Counted from the first letter of the stretch, positions 18,932 through 28,602 are shown. The stretch is 41,825 nt of DNA from Acetofilamentum sp. (GCA_020720525.1 DYON01000002.1:1-41825), one strand, 5' to 3'. Numbers and translations: made by a program. Notes: generated from the sequence alone by a model not told the origin.

Positions 18932-18939
18932 CAAAGGTA
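18932..18939 (-). promoter_or_regulatory. Putative -7 promoter element (TACCTTTG) immediately upstream of the U32 gene
   Basis: Plus strand CAAAGGTA = minus strand TACCTTTG, 4 nt upstream of the ATG. Confidence 0.4.
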
Positions 18940-18997
18940 CACAAAGAGTACGAAATGTTTTTTTTGTTAAATTGGATCTGTAATCAAAAATAATTTA

Positions 18998-19005
18998 TAC
19001 TTTTG
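18998..19005 (+). promoter_or_regulatory. Putative -7 promoter element (TACTTTTG) upstream of small lipoprotein 1
   Basis: Exact TAnnTTTG match 36 nt before ATG 19042. Confidence 0.6.
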
Positions 19006-19041
19006 AAAAAACAATCTAATCGTTAAACCAAAACTGAAACC

Positions 19042-19539
19042 ATGAAAAAAATCTTTCTCTTTCTCGGAATTGTTTTTGCTGCAACCATGATCGCATGTGG
19101 ACCTACTACAGACGACGCCATTAAGCACAACGACGGCATAGTTGCCGACCAAAAGAAGCTTCTTGAAATGGAAAATGACTTTGTTAACACCATAGTTGAC
19201 GGAGACGATGCCGCAGACATCAAAAAAGCATACAAAGAATACACTGCTTACATTGATGAAACCTTGAAGAAGTATGAAGAAATGGACGAATTCGACGATG
19301 CCGACACATTCCGCAAAGCCATTCTTGATCTTTTGAAAGAATTTCAAGATATTGCCAAAAACGAATACAAAGAGATGGTTGACATTTACACAATGGATGC
19401 CAAAGAACTCACCGAAGACGACTTTGCAAGATGGGAAGATCTTGCCGAAATAGTTGAAGAAAAAGAAGGCAAAGCCAACGATAGTTTCCTCGACAAACAA
19501 AAAGAGTTCGCAAAAGAATACGATTTCTCACTTGAATAG
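19042..19539 (+). CDS. Small helical lipoprotein, member 1 of a tandem family
   Basis: Signal peptide with lipobox (MKKIFLFLGIVFAATMIAC-GPTTDD). Shares A..(H/Y)ND.(I/V)VADQKK, DTFRKAI..LL..FQ, EYKEM.DIY and FAKEYDFSL with 19628..20125. Confidence 0.85.
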   Translation: MKKIFLFLGIVFAATMIACGPTTDDAIKHNDGIVADQKKLLEMENDFVNTIVDGDDAADIKKAYKEYTAYIDETLKKYEEMDEFDDADTFRKAILDLLKEFQDIAKNEYKEMVDIYTMDAKELTEDDFARWEDLAEIVEEKEGKANDSFLDKQKEFAKEYDFSLE

Positions 19540-19555
19540 AAGTCACTTTCGCTTT

Positions 19556-19590
19556 AAAAGGCTGTCTTTTTTTTAGACGGCCTTTTTTTT
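19556..19590 (+). terminator. Rho-independent terminator after lipoprotein 1
   Basis: AAAAGGCTGTCT-loop-AGACGGCCTTTTTTTT; 12-bp stem with one G-U wobble. Confidence 0.85.
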
Positions 19591-19627
19591 AAACAAAAAG
19601 AAAAAATCACCCTTAAAAGAAACAAAC

Positions 19628-20125
19628 ATGAATAGAATTCTAACTTTTTCAGTGTTTATATTGTTGTTTTCAGCAGTATTTGCCCAAACAAAAGAACAAG
19701 CAATCGATTATAACGATAAGGTTGTAGCCGATCAAAAAAAGATGCTAATTCTCGAAGATTTTTTCGTTACAGCAATCATAAACGACTTGGGTGGCGACAC
19801 CATTAAGCTTGAGTATGAAATTTACTGCGATTATTTGCAATTCACACTTGACAAATACTCAAAAATGAAAAAATTCGATAGCAAAGACACCTTTCGAAAA
19901 GCGATTATTGAGTTGTTGACCAACTTCCAAAAGGCAGCTACCACAGAATACAAAGAGATGCTCGATATTTATAGTATTCCTACTGAAGAACTCACCGACA
20001 CCCATTTCAATCGATGGACTGAGCTATCCGAAATTGTTGATAAGAAGGAAAACGAATATAACGACGCATTTTTGGAAGCACAAAAAGTTTTTGCAAAAGA
20101 ATACGACTTTTCATTGTCCGAATAA
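19628..20125 (+). CDS. Small helical secreted protein, member 2 of the tandem family (no lipobox Cys)
   Basis: Signal peptide MNRILTFSVFILLFSAVFAQTKEQ with no Cys; extensive identity to 19042..19539. Confidence 0.85.
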   Translation: MNRILTFSVFILLFSAVFAQTKEQAIDYNDKVVADQKKMLILEDFFVTAIINDLGGDTIKLEYEIYCDYLQFTLDKYSKMKKFDSKDTFRKAIIELLTNFQKAATTEYKEMLDIYSIPTEELTDTHFNRWTELSEIVDKKENEYNDAFLEAQKVFAKEYDFSLSE

Positions 20126-20177
20126 ACCAATTGCTGTATATCGAAGAGGGTTTTGCAACAATAAGTTCTAATATTTG

Positions 20178-20185
20178 TACTTTTG
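20178..20185 (+). promoter_or_regulatory. Putative promoter (TTTG 20152-20155 / TACTTTTG 20178-20185) upstream of small lipoprotein 3
   Basis: TAnnTTTG match with TTTG 22 nt upstream; ATG at 20212. Confidence 0.6.
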
Positions 20186-20211
20186 TGCAGATTTAATGAA
20201 CACTTTTCAAC

Positions 20212-20784
20212 ATGAAATACATTGTCGTTTTTCTTTTTGCTTTGCTGGGATTTTTTATTTCGTGTGGTCCTTCCGACGAAACACGAAAAGCAGCCAACGA
20301 GGTTTTTGAAACCACTCACAATGATGTAAATAGCGTTATCGCAACCGATAGCAGTTATGCTTTATGTATGCAATATCTACTCAACGAAATTCAGTCTCCC
20401 GATTTAAAAAAAGCAAAAAAAAGAGTTCGTGAAATAACCGATAGTATATCGCGTCTCGACTTGTATATAGACTCGCTAAGGGCACAAATTGAAGAAGCCT
20501 CATCTAACATCGACTCGATGAATAGAAATACTGAAAAATTCACACTTCTTGCTTCTGCCGACACGCTTTTAAGAAAATACAAAATGGTAGCAGCCGATAT
20601 TTATCCAAAAATTGCCGATCATCTTAGAAATTTGACGTTGCCAGTTAAGGATGCTGAATATACAATTGTATTGCAACTTACCTATCAAGCCGATTCTATT
20701 TTGAATAGCTCGGTTGAACGTTTCAACAACGAAAGTGCGGCATTTTTTGAAGAATACTCGCTCAAAGATTTTAACGAGGAATAA
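20212..20784 (+). CDS. Small helical lipoprotein, diverged third member
   Basis: [27 protein letters not shown] lipobox; helical body; C-terminus [15 protein letters not shown] resembles FAKEYDFSLE. Confidence 0.75.
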   Translation: MKYIVVFLFALLGFFISCGPSDETRKAANEVFETTHNDVNSVIATDSSYALCMQYLLNEIQSPDLKKAKKRVREITDSISRLDLYIDSLRAQIEEASSNIDSMNRNTEKFTLLASADTLLRKYKMVAADIYPKIADHLRNLTLPVKDAEYTIVLQLTYQADSILNSSVERFNNESAAFFEEYSLKDFNEE

Positions 20785-22519
20785 GTTTAACCTTCAATTC
20801 GTCGAGTTGTTGCTGACTCACTGCCGAAGGAGCATCGGCCATAACATCGCGTCCTGAATTGTTTTTGGGGAATGCAATAAACTCGCGAATATTGTTTTGA
20901 CCTGCCATCATGGCAACAAAACGATCGAAGCCAAATGCTATTCCACCATGAGGCGGTGCTCCATATTCGAAAGCACCTAGCAGAAATCCAAATTGAGCAG
21001 ATGCTTCTTCGTCGGTAAAACCAAGTGCTTTAAACATTTGCATTTGCAAATTGCGGTCATGAATACGAATACTGCCACCACCAATTTCGACGCCATTGAT
21101 TACCAAATCGTAAGCATTGGCTCGCACTTTACCGGGGTCGGTAGCGAGCAAAGCGAAATCGTCGGCAATGGGCGAAGTAAACGGATGATGCATTGCAAAA
21201 AAGCGTTTTGAGTCGTCGTCCCATTCGAGCAAGGGAAAATCGACCACCCACAACGGAGCAAAATGATCAGGATTTCGTAAGCCTTGACGAGTTCCCAATT
21301 CGAGTCGGAGCTCACCTGCAACCGAAAAAATATTTTTATTGGAACCAGCAACAACCAGCATCAAGTCGCCATCGGCAGCATTGCATTTGGCTTTCCAATT
21401 GTTGAGATCGTCGGGTGTAAAAAATTTATCGACCGACGATTTGGCCGAGCCATCGACAGCAAATTTAACCCAGATAAGACCCGTACCGCCAATTTGCGGA
21501 CGCTTAATCCACTCGGTAAGTTCGTCGAGTTGCTTGCGTGTGTATTCGGCTGCACCTTCCACCACCAAAGCCAACACTTGGTCGGCATTGTCGAACACAA
21601 CAAAGCCTTTGTTTTTTGCCAAATCGGTTAAATTCTGAATTTGCATACCAAAGCGAATGTCGGGTTTGTCGCTACCATACAAACTTATGGCTTCGGAATA
21701 TGGCATTCGCAAAAATGGGGGCAAATCGATATTGCGCACAGCTTTAAAAAGATGACCAGTAAGAGCTTCGAAATTGACGAGTACATCTTCGCGTTCAACA
21801 AACGACATTTCGCAATCGATCTGCGTAAATTCGGGTTGACGGTCGGCACGAAGGTCTTCGTCGCGAAAACAGCGAACAATTTGAAAATAGCGGTCGAATC
21901 CCGAAACCATCAACAATTGCTTGTAGGTTTGAGGCGACTGAGGCAAGGCATAGAATTGATTCTCGTTCATTCGCGAAGGCACAATAAAATCGCGAGCGCC
22001 TTCGGGAGTACTTCGTATGAGATATGGCGTTTCAATTTCGAGAAAGTTGGCGTCGCTCAAAAATTTGCGAATTTCGAGTGCCATCCGATGACGAAGAATG
22101 ATATTATGTTGCAATGGATTGCGTCGCAAATCGAGATAGCGATATTTCATACGCAACTCTTCGCCACCATCGGTTTCGTTTTCGATAGTGAAAGGAGGTG
22201 TTTGCGCCGAATTAAGCACTTTGAGCTTTTTAACTTCAATTTCAACTTCCCCAGTTGGAATGTTTTTGTTTTTATTGCTTCGTTCGCGCACCATTCCTTC
22301 GGCAGAAACAACAAACTCGCGACCAAGTTTTCGAGCTGCTTCGCACAAATCTTTATTGGTTTCCATATCGAAAACCAACTGAGTAATTCCATATCTATCG
22401 CGCAAATCGATAAATGTAGTGCCTCCAAAATCTCTAATATGTTGCACCCATCCACTAATTAAAACCTGTTGACCAACATTTTGAATGCGCAATTCTCCGC
22501 AAGTATGAGTTCTGTACAT
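20771..22519 (-). CDS. aspS: Aspartyl-tRNA synthetase
   Basis: [50 protein letters not shown]; class II motifs ([69 protein letters not shown]). Confidence 0.97.
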   Translation of the reverse strand: MYRTHTCGELRIQNVGQQVLISGWVQHIRDFGGTTFIDLRDRYGITQLVFDMETNKDLCEAARKLGREFVVSAEGMVRERSNKNKNIPTGEVEIEVKKLKVLNSAQTPPFTIENETDGGEELRMKYRYLDLRRNPLQHNIILRHRMALEIRKFLSDANFLEIETPYLIRSTPEGARDFIVPSRMNENQFYALPQSPQTYKQLLMVSGFDRYFQIVRCFRDEDLRADRQPEFTQIDCEMSFVEREDVLVNFEALTGHLFKAVRNIDLPPFLRMPYSEAISLYGSDKPDIRFGMQIQNLTDLAKNKGFVVFDNADQVLALVVEGAAEYTRKQLDELTEWIKRPQIGGTGLIWVKFAVDGSAKSSVDKFFTPDDLNNWKAKCNAADGDLMLVVAGSNKNIFSVAGELRLELGTRQGLRNPDHFAPLWVVDFPLLEWDDDSKRFFAMHHPFTSPIADDFALLATDPGKVRANAYDLVINGVEIGGGSIRIHDRNLQMQMFKALGFTDEEASAQFGFLLGAFEYGAPPHGGIAFGFDRFVAMMAGQNNIREFIAFPKNNSGRDVMADAPSAVSQQQLDELKVKLIPR

Positions 22520-22589
22520 GAAATTTTTTTGCGAAAATAACAATAATCGTTCATCCAAAAAGTTTTAATTTTACCACATCGTTTGATTT

Positions 22590-23762
22590 ATGAGAATTAT
22601 CGGGGTATTTTTAATTCTTTTTTTTGGTTGTTCTGAACTATATGCTCAGGACAATCTCATTTACAATGGCAGTTTCGAGACCTATCGAAACTGCCCCGAA
22701 GATTATGTGCATTATCTTGAAGGCATTACCGAGCTGGTTCCGGGTTGGTGCATCAACAACACTTCAACACCCGACTACTTCAATCGATGTAGCATTCGAA
22801 GCAAAGTTGGTGTTCCTTCCAATTTTGCAGGCAACATGGAGCCAAAAAGTGGCAACGCCTACGCTGGAATGATACTGCGCGCCGATTCGTCGCGTTACCC
22901 CTACTCGCGCGGCTACAACGAGCACTTGCAATCCATAATCACAATGCCATTGGAGCGCAACCATTTGTATTATTTCGAGTTTTATTTTGTTTTGAGCAAA
23001 AATAGTGGCATTGCATCGAATGGAATGTCGGTGTATTTAAGTTCGTCGAAACCCCTTTTCGACGAAGCGGCCGAAAGCTTCACCTTTGTTCCTCAACTCG
23101 AAATGCCTCGCGACTCGGTATTGGACAATAGAGACGAGTGGTCGAAATTTTCGGGTGTTTTTCGTGCAAGTGGCGAAGAAAAATATATTACCATTGGCAA
23201 TTTCACAAATTACAATGAACTCACTTATGAAACATTGATTGAGGATGCCTCGGCCGAAATTCATTCATTTGCTTATTATTTATTCGACGATTTCAAACTC
23301 ATTCCAACCAACAATATTTCGCAGCACAAAATCACAGCCATCATGAATCAACTCGATTCGTTTCCACCACTGACCTATACTATCAACGATACGTTATTTA
23401 TGGAGGACATTGAAATAGGCGAGACCATTATTTTACGCAATGTTTACTTCGAGTTCGACAAAACCGAACTATTGCCCTACTCTTATGCCGAGCTAAATAA
23501 GATATATGACATTCTAATGATGTATCCAAATATGAAAATTGAAATTTCGGGACATACCGACAACATTGGGTCGGAAGCCTACAACCAAGCACTCAGCGAA
23601 GCAAGAGCCAAAGCTGTTCTTGAATATTTATACCAAAAAGGGATTGATTTGAAGCGAATGCGCTATGTTGGCTACGGAAGCAAAATATCGATAGCCGACA
23701 ATCTTCTCCCCGAAGGACGTAAACTCAACCGCCGAGTTGAAATTAAAATTCTAAGCAAATGA
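22590..23762 (+). CDS. Exported OmpA-family protein with N-terminal beta-rich domain
   Basis: Signal peptide (LFFGCSELYAQDN), N-terminal NLIYNGSFETYRNCPEDYVHYLEGITELVPGWC domain, C-terminal OmpA domain (VYFEFDKTELLPYSYAELNKI...IEISGHTDNIGSEAYNQALSEARAKAVLEYL). Confidence 0.88.
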   Translation: MRIIGVFLILFFGCSELYAQDNLIYNGSFETYRNCPEDYVHYLEGITELVPGWCINNTSTPDYFNRCSIRSKVGVPSNFAGNMEPKSGNAYAGMILRADSSRYPYSRGYNEHLQSIITMPLERNHLYYFEFYFVLSKNSGIASNGMSVYLSSSKPLFDEAAESFTFVPQLEMPRDSVLDNRDEWSKFSGVFRASGEEKYITIGNFTNYNELTYETLIEDASAEIHSFAYYLFDDFKLIPTNNISQHKITAIMNQLDSFPPLTYTINDTLFMEDIEIGETIILRNVYFEFDKTELLPYSYAELNKIYDILMMYPNMKIEISGHTDNIGSEAYNQALSEARAKAVLEYLYQKGIDLKRMRYVGYGSKISIADNLLPEGRKLNRRVEIKILSK

Positions 23763-24217
23763 CCCTTGAACGCGACGACAACTTCTTCATGCAAGAAGCC
23801 TTGAAAGAAGCGCAAAAAGCAGCCTTCGAAAACGAAGTACCTATAGGAGCCGTTTTGGTTTTAAATAATAAAATTGTGGCTCGGTCGCACAATCAGACCG
23901 AATTGCTTAAAGATGTAACAGCACATGCCGAAATATTAGCCATAACAAGTGCTGCATCGGAGTATGGCATTAAGTTCTTCGATGATTTTGTGCTCTATAT
24001 AACCTTAGAACCATGTGTGATGTGCGCCGGGGCTCTTAGGTGGGCTAGAATTGGGAAAATAGTATATGCAACCGACGACCCCAAAGCTGGATTCTCTCTC
24101 TACAACAAGAACATTCTTCACCCCAAAACAATTCTTGAAAAGGGACCTGGTGAAAATGAATCAAAAAATCTTCTTCAAGATTTTTTCAAAAATAGGAGAA
24201 AAAAAATAAAAATTTAG
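23759..24217 (+). CDS. tadA: Nucleoside deaminase / tRNA adenosine(34) deaminase
   Basis: HAEILAI, LEPCVMCAGALRWARIGKIVYATDDPKAG; ATGA overlap with the upstream OmpA gene. Confidence 0.92.
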   Translation: MTLERDDNFFMQEALKEAQKAAFENEVPIGAVLVLNNKIVARSHNQTELLKDVTAHAEILAITSAASEYGIKFFDDFVLYITLEPCVMCAGALRWARIGKIVYATDDPKAGFSLYNKNILHPKTILEKGPGENESKNLLQDFFKNRRKKIKI

Positions 24218-24268
24218 CCCTTTAGCAAAAAAAATTCTATTTGTTTTAAATAATTGAAGATAAATTAT

Positions 24269-24276
24269 TACTTTTG
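24269..24276 (+). promoter_or_regulatory. Putative -7 promoter element (TACTTTTG) upstream of the PorE-like gene
   Basis: Exact TAnnTTTG match 26 nt before ATG 24303. Confidence 0.6.
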
Positions 24277-24302
24277 TGCATTGAATAAAATATTGACTCT
24301 TT

Positions 24303-26312
24303 ATGAATAAGACTTTGCTGATTATTGCATTGCTTTTTGCAGGAATATCAATGTCGAATGCTCAATCCGACGATATTCTAACACGCATGGGGAACGACAA
24401 AACGTTCAAAGCTGAATATGAAAAAGCCGAAGTATTGCTTTTGGATTACAACTTCGAAGAAGCTGTAAAAACCTATTTAAAATGGGATTCTGTCTATTCT
24501 GGAAATGCAAATTTGCAGTATAAAATTGGATTTTGCTACGCCAACATGGGCAGCGAAAAGCCAAGAGCTATTCCCTTTTTAGAAAAGGCTTCAAGCATGG
24601 TTGTTAAGGAATATACTGGCGAATACAACGAAATGAATGCTCCTGTAGATGTATTTATGTATTTGGGAATTGTTTATCATGTTGATTACAAATTCAATAA
24701 AGCCATAAACAATTACGACAAATTTATTAAGTACGCCGAATTCGACAGTCCCGAATTGGTTGACTCGGTAAAGACGCTTAAAGAAAAATCGTACAACGCC
24801 ATAAAAATCATCAACAACCCTTTAAGTATTAAAATAGAAAACCTCGGAAATCCTATCAACACAGGGTTTAGCGAATACAGCCCCATTATAACAACCGATA
24901 TGAAGACACTTTATTTCACCAGTCGTCGCGAAGGCAGCACTGGCGGAAAGAAAAATGAAAAAGGACAATACTACGAAGATGTATATTTCACCTCAATAAA
25001 CAACAATGGACAATGGTCGGTTGCAAAACATATCGGTGGAAAAATCAACACCATTGGTCACGAAGCTACAATTAGCATTTCGCCAGATGGCAAAACAATT
25101 TTATTGTACAAAGACGACAAAGGCGATGGAAACATTTATTTTTCGGAATTGCTAAACGAAAACGAATGGAGCAAGCCTGAAAAAATGCCCGATCCCATTA
25201 ACTCCACATCTTGGGAAACCCATGCTTGTTATTCGCCCGACATGAATTTTATATTTTTTGTAAGCAATCGACCAGGTGGTTTTGGAGGAAGGGATATTTG
25301 GATGACCGAAAAAATCAATGGAAAATGGATGGAGCCCGAAAATCTTGGTTCAACCATCAACACTCCATACGACGAAGATTCACCTTATATGCTCCCCGAT
25401 GGATTTACATTGTATTTTTCGTCGCAAGCACACGACAATATGGGTGGTTTTGATATTTTTATAAGCACACGAACCGAGGATGGTTTTTGGACAACACCCG
25501 AAAACATGGGCTATCCAGTAAACACCACAGAAGATGATGTTTTTTATATTCCAACACCAGACGAAAAACACGCATTCTATTCATCCGCCAAAAACTATGG
25601 CAAAGGTGGCCAAGACATATATTACATGACCATTGTAAAAGCCAAGAAAAAAACCATCAAGCTTCGTGGCCGAGTAGCCGACGCAAACTCATTCAAAGCA
25701 TTGGAAGCCAGCATTGAGTTTTATTCAAACGGCAAAGAAATGGTTATATCGAGTCTCACTTCTGCTGAAGATGGCTCTTATGTAACAACTCTTTTGCTTG
25801 GCGATTCCTACGAAATCAAAGCAAAGTCCGATGGATATAAAATGTCCACATACGACCTCTCAGTTCTTGAAGACGAAAAGCGCGACGAGCTTATTCTTGA
25901 TATATTTTTAAGCAAGCTTTTACTAGCAGGCGACACGGCCAAAGCCCATATAGAAGATGTACGGGTTGGAGAAAAGATTGTACTCAACAATATTTTTTAC
26001 GATTTCAACCGCGCTACCTTACGCCCCGAATCGGTTGAAGAGTTGACTAGGCTTGTTAAATTAATGAAAGATATTCCATCGTTGAAAATAGAGCTTTCGA
26101 GCCATACCGACAATGTAGGGTCAGACGAATACAACATGAAGCTTTCGAACGAACGCGCCAAGTCTGTGGTATCATTTTTGGTAGCGTCGGGAATTGCTTC
26201 CGACAGGTTGGTTGCTAAAGGCTATGGCGAAACTCAGCCAATAGTCACAAACACAAGCGAAGAAGGTCGTCAGGCGAATCGCAGAACTGAATTTAAAATT
26301 TTGAGTAAGTAA
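24303..26312 (+). CDS. PorE-like protein: TPR + PD40 beta-propeller + carboxypeptidase-regulatory-like domain + OmpA C-terminal domain
   Basis: TPR-like N-terminus; PD40-type repeats (EYSPIITTDMKTLYFTSRR, ATISISPDGKTILLY, ACYSPDMNFIFFVSNRPGGFGGRDIWM, SPYMLPDGFTLYFSSQ); CRD segment (IKLRGRVADANSFKALEASIEFY); OmpA segment (IELSSHTDNVGSDEYNMKLSNERAKSVV). Order matches the published PorE architecture. Confidence 0.85.
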   Translation: MNKTLLIIALLFAGISMSNAQSDDILTRMGNDKTFKAEYEKAEVLLLDYNFEEAVKTYLKWDSVYSGNANLQYKIGFCYANMGSEKPRAIPFLEKASSMVVKEYTGEYNEMNAPVDVFMYLGIVYHVDYKFNKAINNYDKFIKYAEFDSPELVDSVKTLKEKSYNAIKIINNPLSIKIENLGNPINTGFSEYSPIITTDMKTLYFTSRREGSTGGKKNEKGQYYEDVYFTSINNNGQWSVAKHIGGKINTIGHEATISISPDGKTILLYKDDKGDGNIYFSELLNENEWSKPEKMPDPINSTSWETHACYSPDMNFIFFVSNRPGGFGGRDIWMTEKINGKWMEPENLGSTINTPYDEDSPYMLPDGFTLYFSSQAHDNMGGFDIFISTRTEDGFWTTPENMGYPVNTTEDDVFYIPTPDEKHAFYSSAKNYGKGGQDIYYMTIVKAKKKTIKLRGRVADANSFKALEASIEFYSNGKEMVISSLTSAEDGSYVTTLLLGDSYEIKAKSDGYKMSTYDLSVLEDEKRDELILDIFLSKLLLAGDTAKAHIEDVRVGEKIVLNNIFYDFNRATLRPESVEELTRLVKLMKDIPSLKIELSSHTDNVGSDEYNMKLSNERAKSVVSFLVASGIASDRLVAKGYGETQPIVTNTSEEGRQANRRTEFKILSK

Positions 26313-26334
26313 TTCAAAATCTGCAAGAAAAGTG

Positions 26335-26342
26335 TAATTTTG
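26335..26342 (+). promoter_or_regulatory. Putative -7 promoter element (TAATTTTG) upstream of the S46 peptidase
   Basis: Exact TAnnTTTG match, 24 nt before ATG 26367; overlaps the TTG start listed in the ORF track. Confidence 0.55.
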
Positions 26343-26366
26343 TCAAACAAAAGAAATAAAGCTGTT

Positions 26367-28547
26367 ATGAAAAAGTTCCTGTTAATCAATGTTATTGTAT
26401 TCCTTTCTGTGTTTAAGGTTTCGGCCGATGAAGGTATGTGGTTGCCTTTGTTAATTGACCGTCTCAATTATACCGACATGCAGAAAATGGGTCTTCAGCT
26501 CACCGCTGAGGAAATTTATAGCATCAATCACTCCAGCCTTAAAGATGCAATTGTGTCGATGAACGATGGCATGTGCACTGCTTTTATGGTTTCGAAGGAG
26601 GGTTTGATGATGACCAATCACCACTGTGGATTGGAATACATCACAGAGAATTCCATTAAATACAATTCGGATTATGTTCAAAACGGATTTTGGGCATTAG
26701 ATAAGAAACAGGAATTATACAATCCTAATTTAAAGGCAACGTTTCTTGTTCGCATGGAAGATGTAAGCCAGAAAGTACTAAGCCAACTCAACGAATCAAT
26801 GTCTCCACTCGACAGAGAAGCAAAAATCAAAGAAATTTCAAATCGAATTATTGAAGAAAGCATTAAAGGAACTCATTACGAAGGTGAAGTAAAAAGCTTT
26901 TTCAAAGGTAATGAATTCTTCTTATTTATTTATGAAGTTTTTCGCGATGTTCGATTGGTTGGCGCACCTCCGATGGCAATAGGAAACTTTGGTGCAGATA
27001 GCGACAACTGGTTGTGGCCTCGCCACACTGCCGATTTTGCCTTCTTCAGAGTGTATATGGGTCCCGACGGAAAACCAGCTCCCTACGACAAAAGAAAAAA
27101 CATTCCTTATGTTCCAAAATATTCAATTCCCGTTTCAATAAAAGGAGTTCAGCAAGGCGATTTCACAATGGTAATGGGATATCCAGGAACCACAGACCGC
27201 TTCATGACAAGTAGTGGATTAAAAATGGCCCTCGACGTTATAAATCCATCTGTTGTGAAAATCCGCGATTCTAAGTTGAGACTGATGAAAGAAGACATGG
27301 ATCGCGATCCATCAATCAAATTGATGTACCGCTCTAAATACAATCGTTCATCTAATTATTGGAAATACTTTATTGGTCAAACAGAAGTTTTAAAGCGACT
27401 GAAAGCAATAGACAAAAAGAATGCACTTGAAGCAGAGTTTACAAAGTGGGTTAATGCCGACGGCGCAAGAAAAACCAAATATGGAATGGCGTTAAGCATT
27501 ATAAACGAAGCATACACCGAAATCACAAAATACAAGAAAGCCCTTATTTATTATAAGGAATGTGTTACACGTGGACCCGAAATCGTTTCATTTGCAAGCA
27601 AGTTCGATTCGCTCAATTTCTACTTGAACTCTACCGACTTACCCGAAGATCAAAAAGCAGCTAAAGTTGCCGATTTAAGTACAAAACTGAAATACTACGC
27701 ATCAAATTATTATTTCAACAGCTACAACGTCGATGTTGACAAGAAAATTTTCATCAGCCTACTCCGAATAATGAAAGATGATATTAGCCCAGAATTCTAT
27801 CCAAGTGTGTTTGATGAAGTTGACAAAAAATTCAAAGACAATTTTACCTTGTATGCCAATTTCATTTTCGAAAAGTCAATTTTTGCAAGTAAAGAGTTGA
27901 TTTATGAATTCCTTCGTGAACCCAATGGCAAAATATTGGAAAAAGATCCTGGTTTTATTGTCATGAAGTCGTTCAACGTAAAACACCTCGAAATTCTTGA
28001 ACAAACCAATGTGGTTGAACAAAAACTTGCTCAAGGCGAGAGAATATATATGAATGGTATTATGACAATGCTCAACGGTAAACAGAAATTTTATCCCGAT
28101 GCCAACAGTACCATGCGCCTCACCTATGGTAAAGTGGTTTCGTACACCCCAACCGATGGAGCAGAAACTCCTTACTACACAACTATTGATGAATTAATAA
28201 AACGCGAAGACGCAAATAATCCAGAATTTATTGTTCCCGAAAAGCTGAAAGATCTTTACAACAAAAAGGATTTTGGACAATATACCGATAAAAATGGAAC
28301 CATTCCAATTGATTTTCTTTCGGATTGCGACGTAACTGGCGGCAACTCGGGAGCTCCTATTTTGAATGGAAAAGGCGAATTGATTGGCATTGTGTTCGAC
28401 ATCAACTGGGAAGCAACCGCTTCGAGTTTGAGTTATATTCCTAATCAAACTCGTACTATTTCGACCGACATTCGCTACATACTTTTCCTAATTGAAAAGT
28501 ATGCCGAAGCCACCAATATTATTCAGGAACTCGATATCAGGAAATAA
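26367..28547 (+). CDS. S46 family dipeptidyl-peptidase (DPP7/DPP11-like)
   Basis: Signal peptide then DEGMWLPLLI, MTNHHCGLEYI (His), GDFTMVMGYPGTTDRFMTS, DVTGGNSGAPILNGKGELIGIVFDINWEA (Ser). Confidence 0.93.
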   Translation: MKKFLLINVIVFLSVFKVSADEGMWLPLLIDRLNYTDMQKMGLQLTAEEIYSINHSSLKDAIVSMNDGMCTAFMVSKEGLMMTNHHCGLEYITENSIKYNSDYVQNGFWALDKKQELYNPNLKATFLVRMEDVSQKVLSQLNESMSPLDREAKIKEISNRIIEESIKGTHYEGEVKSFFKGNEFFLFIYEVFRDVRLVGAPPMAIGNFGADSDNWLWPRHTADFAFFRVYMGPDGKPAPYDKRKNIPYVPKYSIPVSIKGVQQGDFTMVMGYPGTTDRFMTSSGLKMALDVINPSVVKIRDSKLRLMKEDMDRDPSIKLMYRSKYNRSSNYWKYFIGQTEVLKRLKAIDKKNALEAEFTKWVNADGARKTKYGMALSIINEAYTEITKYKKALIYYKECVTRGPEIVSFASKFDSLNFYLNSTDLPEDQKAAKVADLSTKLKYYASNYYFNSYNVDVDKKIFISLLRIMKDDISPEFYPSVFDEVDKKFKDNFTLYANFIFEKSIFASKELIYEFLREPNGKILEKDPGFIVMKSFNVKHLEILEQTNVVEQKLAQGERIYMNGIMTMLNGKQKFYPDANSTMRLTYGKVVSYTPTDGAETPYYTTIDELIKREDANNPEFIVPEKLKDLYNKKDFGQYTDKNGTIPIDFLSDCDVTGGNSGAPILNGKGELIGIVFDINWEATASSLSYIPNQTRTISTDIRYILFLIEKYAEATNIIQELDIRK

Positions 28548-28564
28548 GTGTTGAATTTCTAAAG

Positions 28565-28602
28565 AAAAAAGCTGTCAATTTTTAAGTTGACAGCTTTTTT
28601 TT
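28565..28602 (+). terminator. Rho-independent terminator after the S46 peptidase
   Basis: AAGCTGTCAA-TTTTTAAG-TTGACAGCTTTTTTTT. Confidence 0.88.

Noticed and set aside
21641-22462. 273-aa plus-strand ORF antisense to aspS
   Set aside because: Fully inside the well-conserved aspS coding sequence; composition looks like a codon-bias shadow ORF with no recognisable motif.
26340-26366. TTG start for the S46 peptidase given by the ORF track
   Set aside because: It overlaps the TAATTTTG promoter motif, and MKKFLL at 26367 gives a standard signal peptide.
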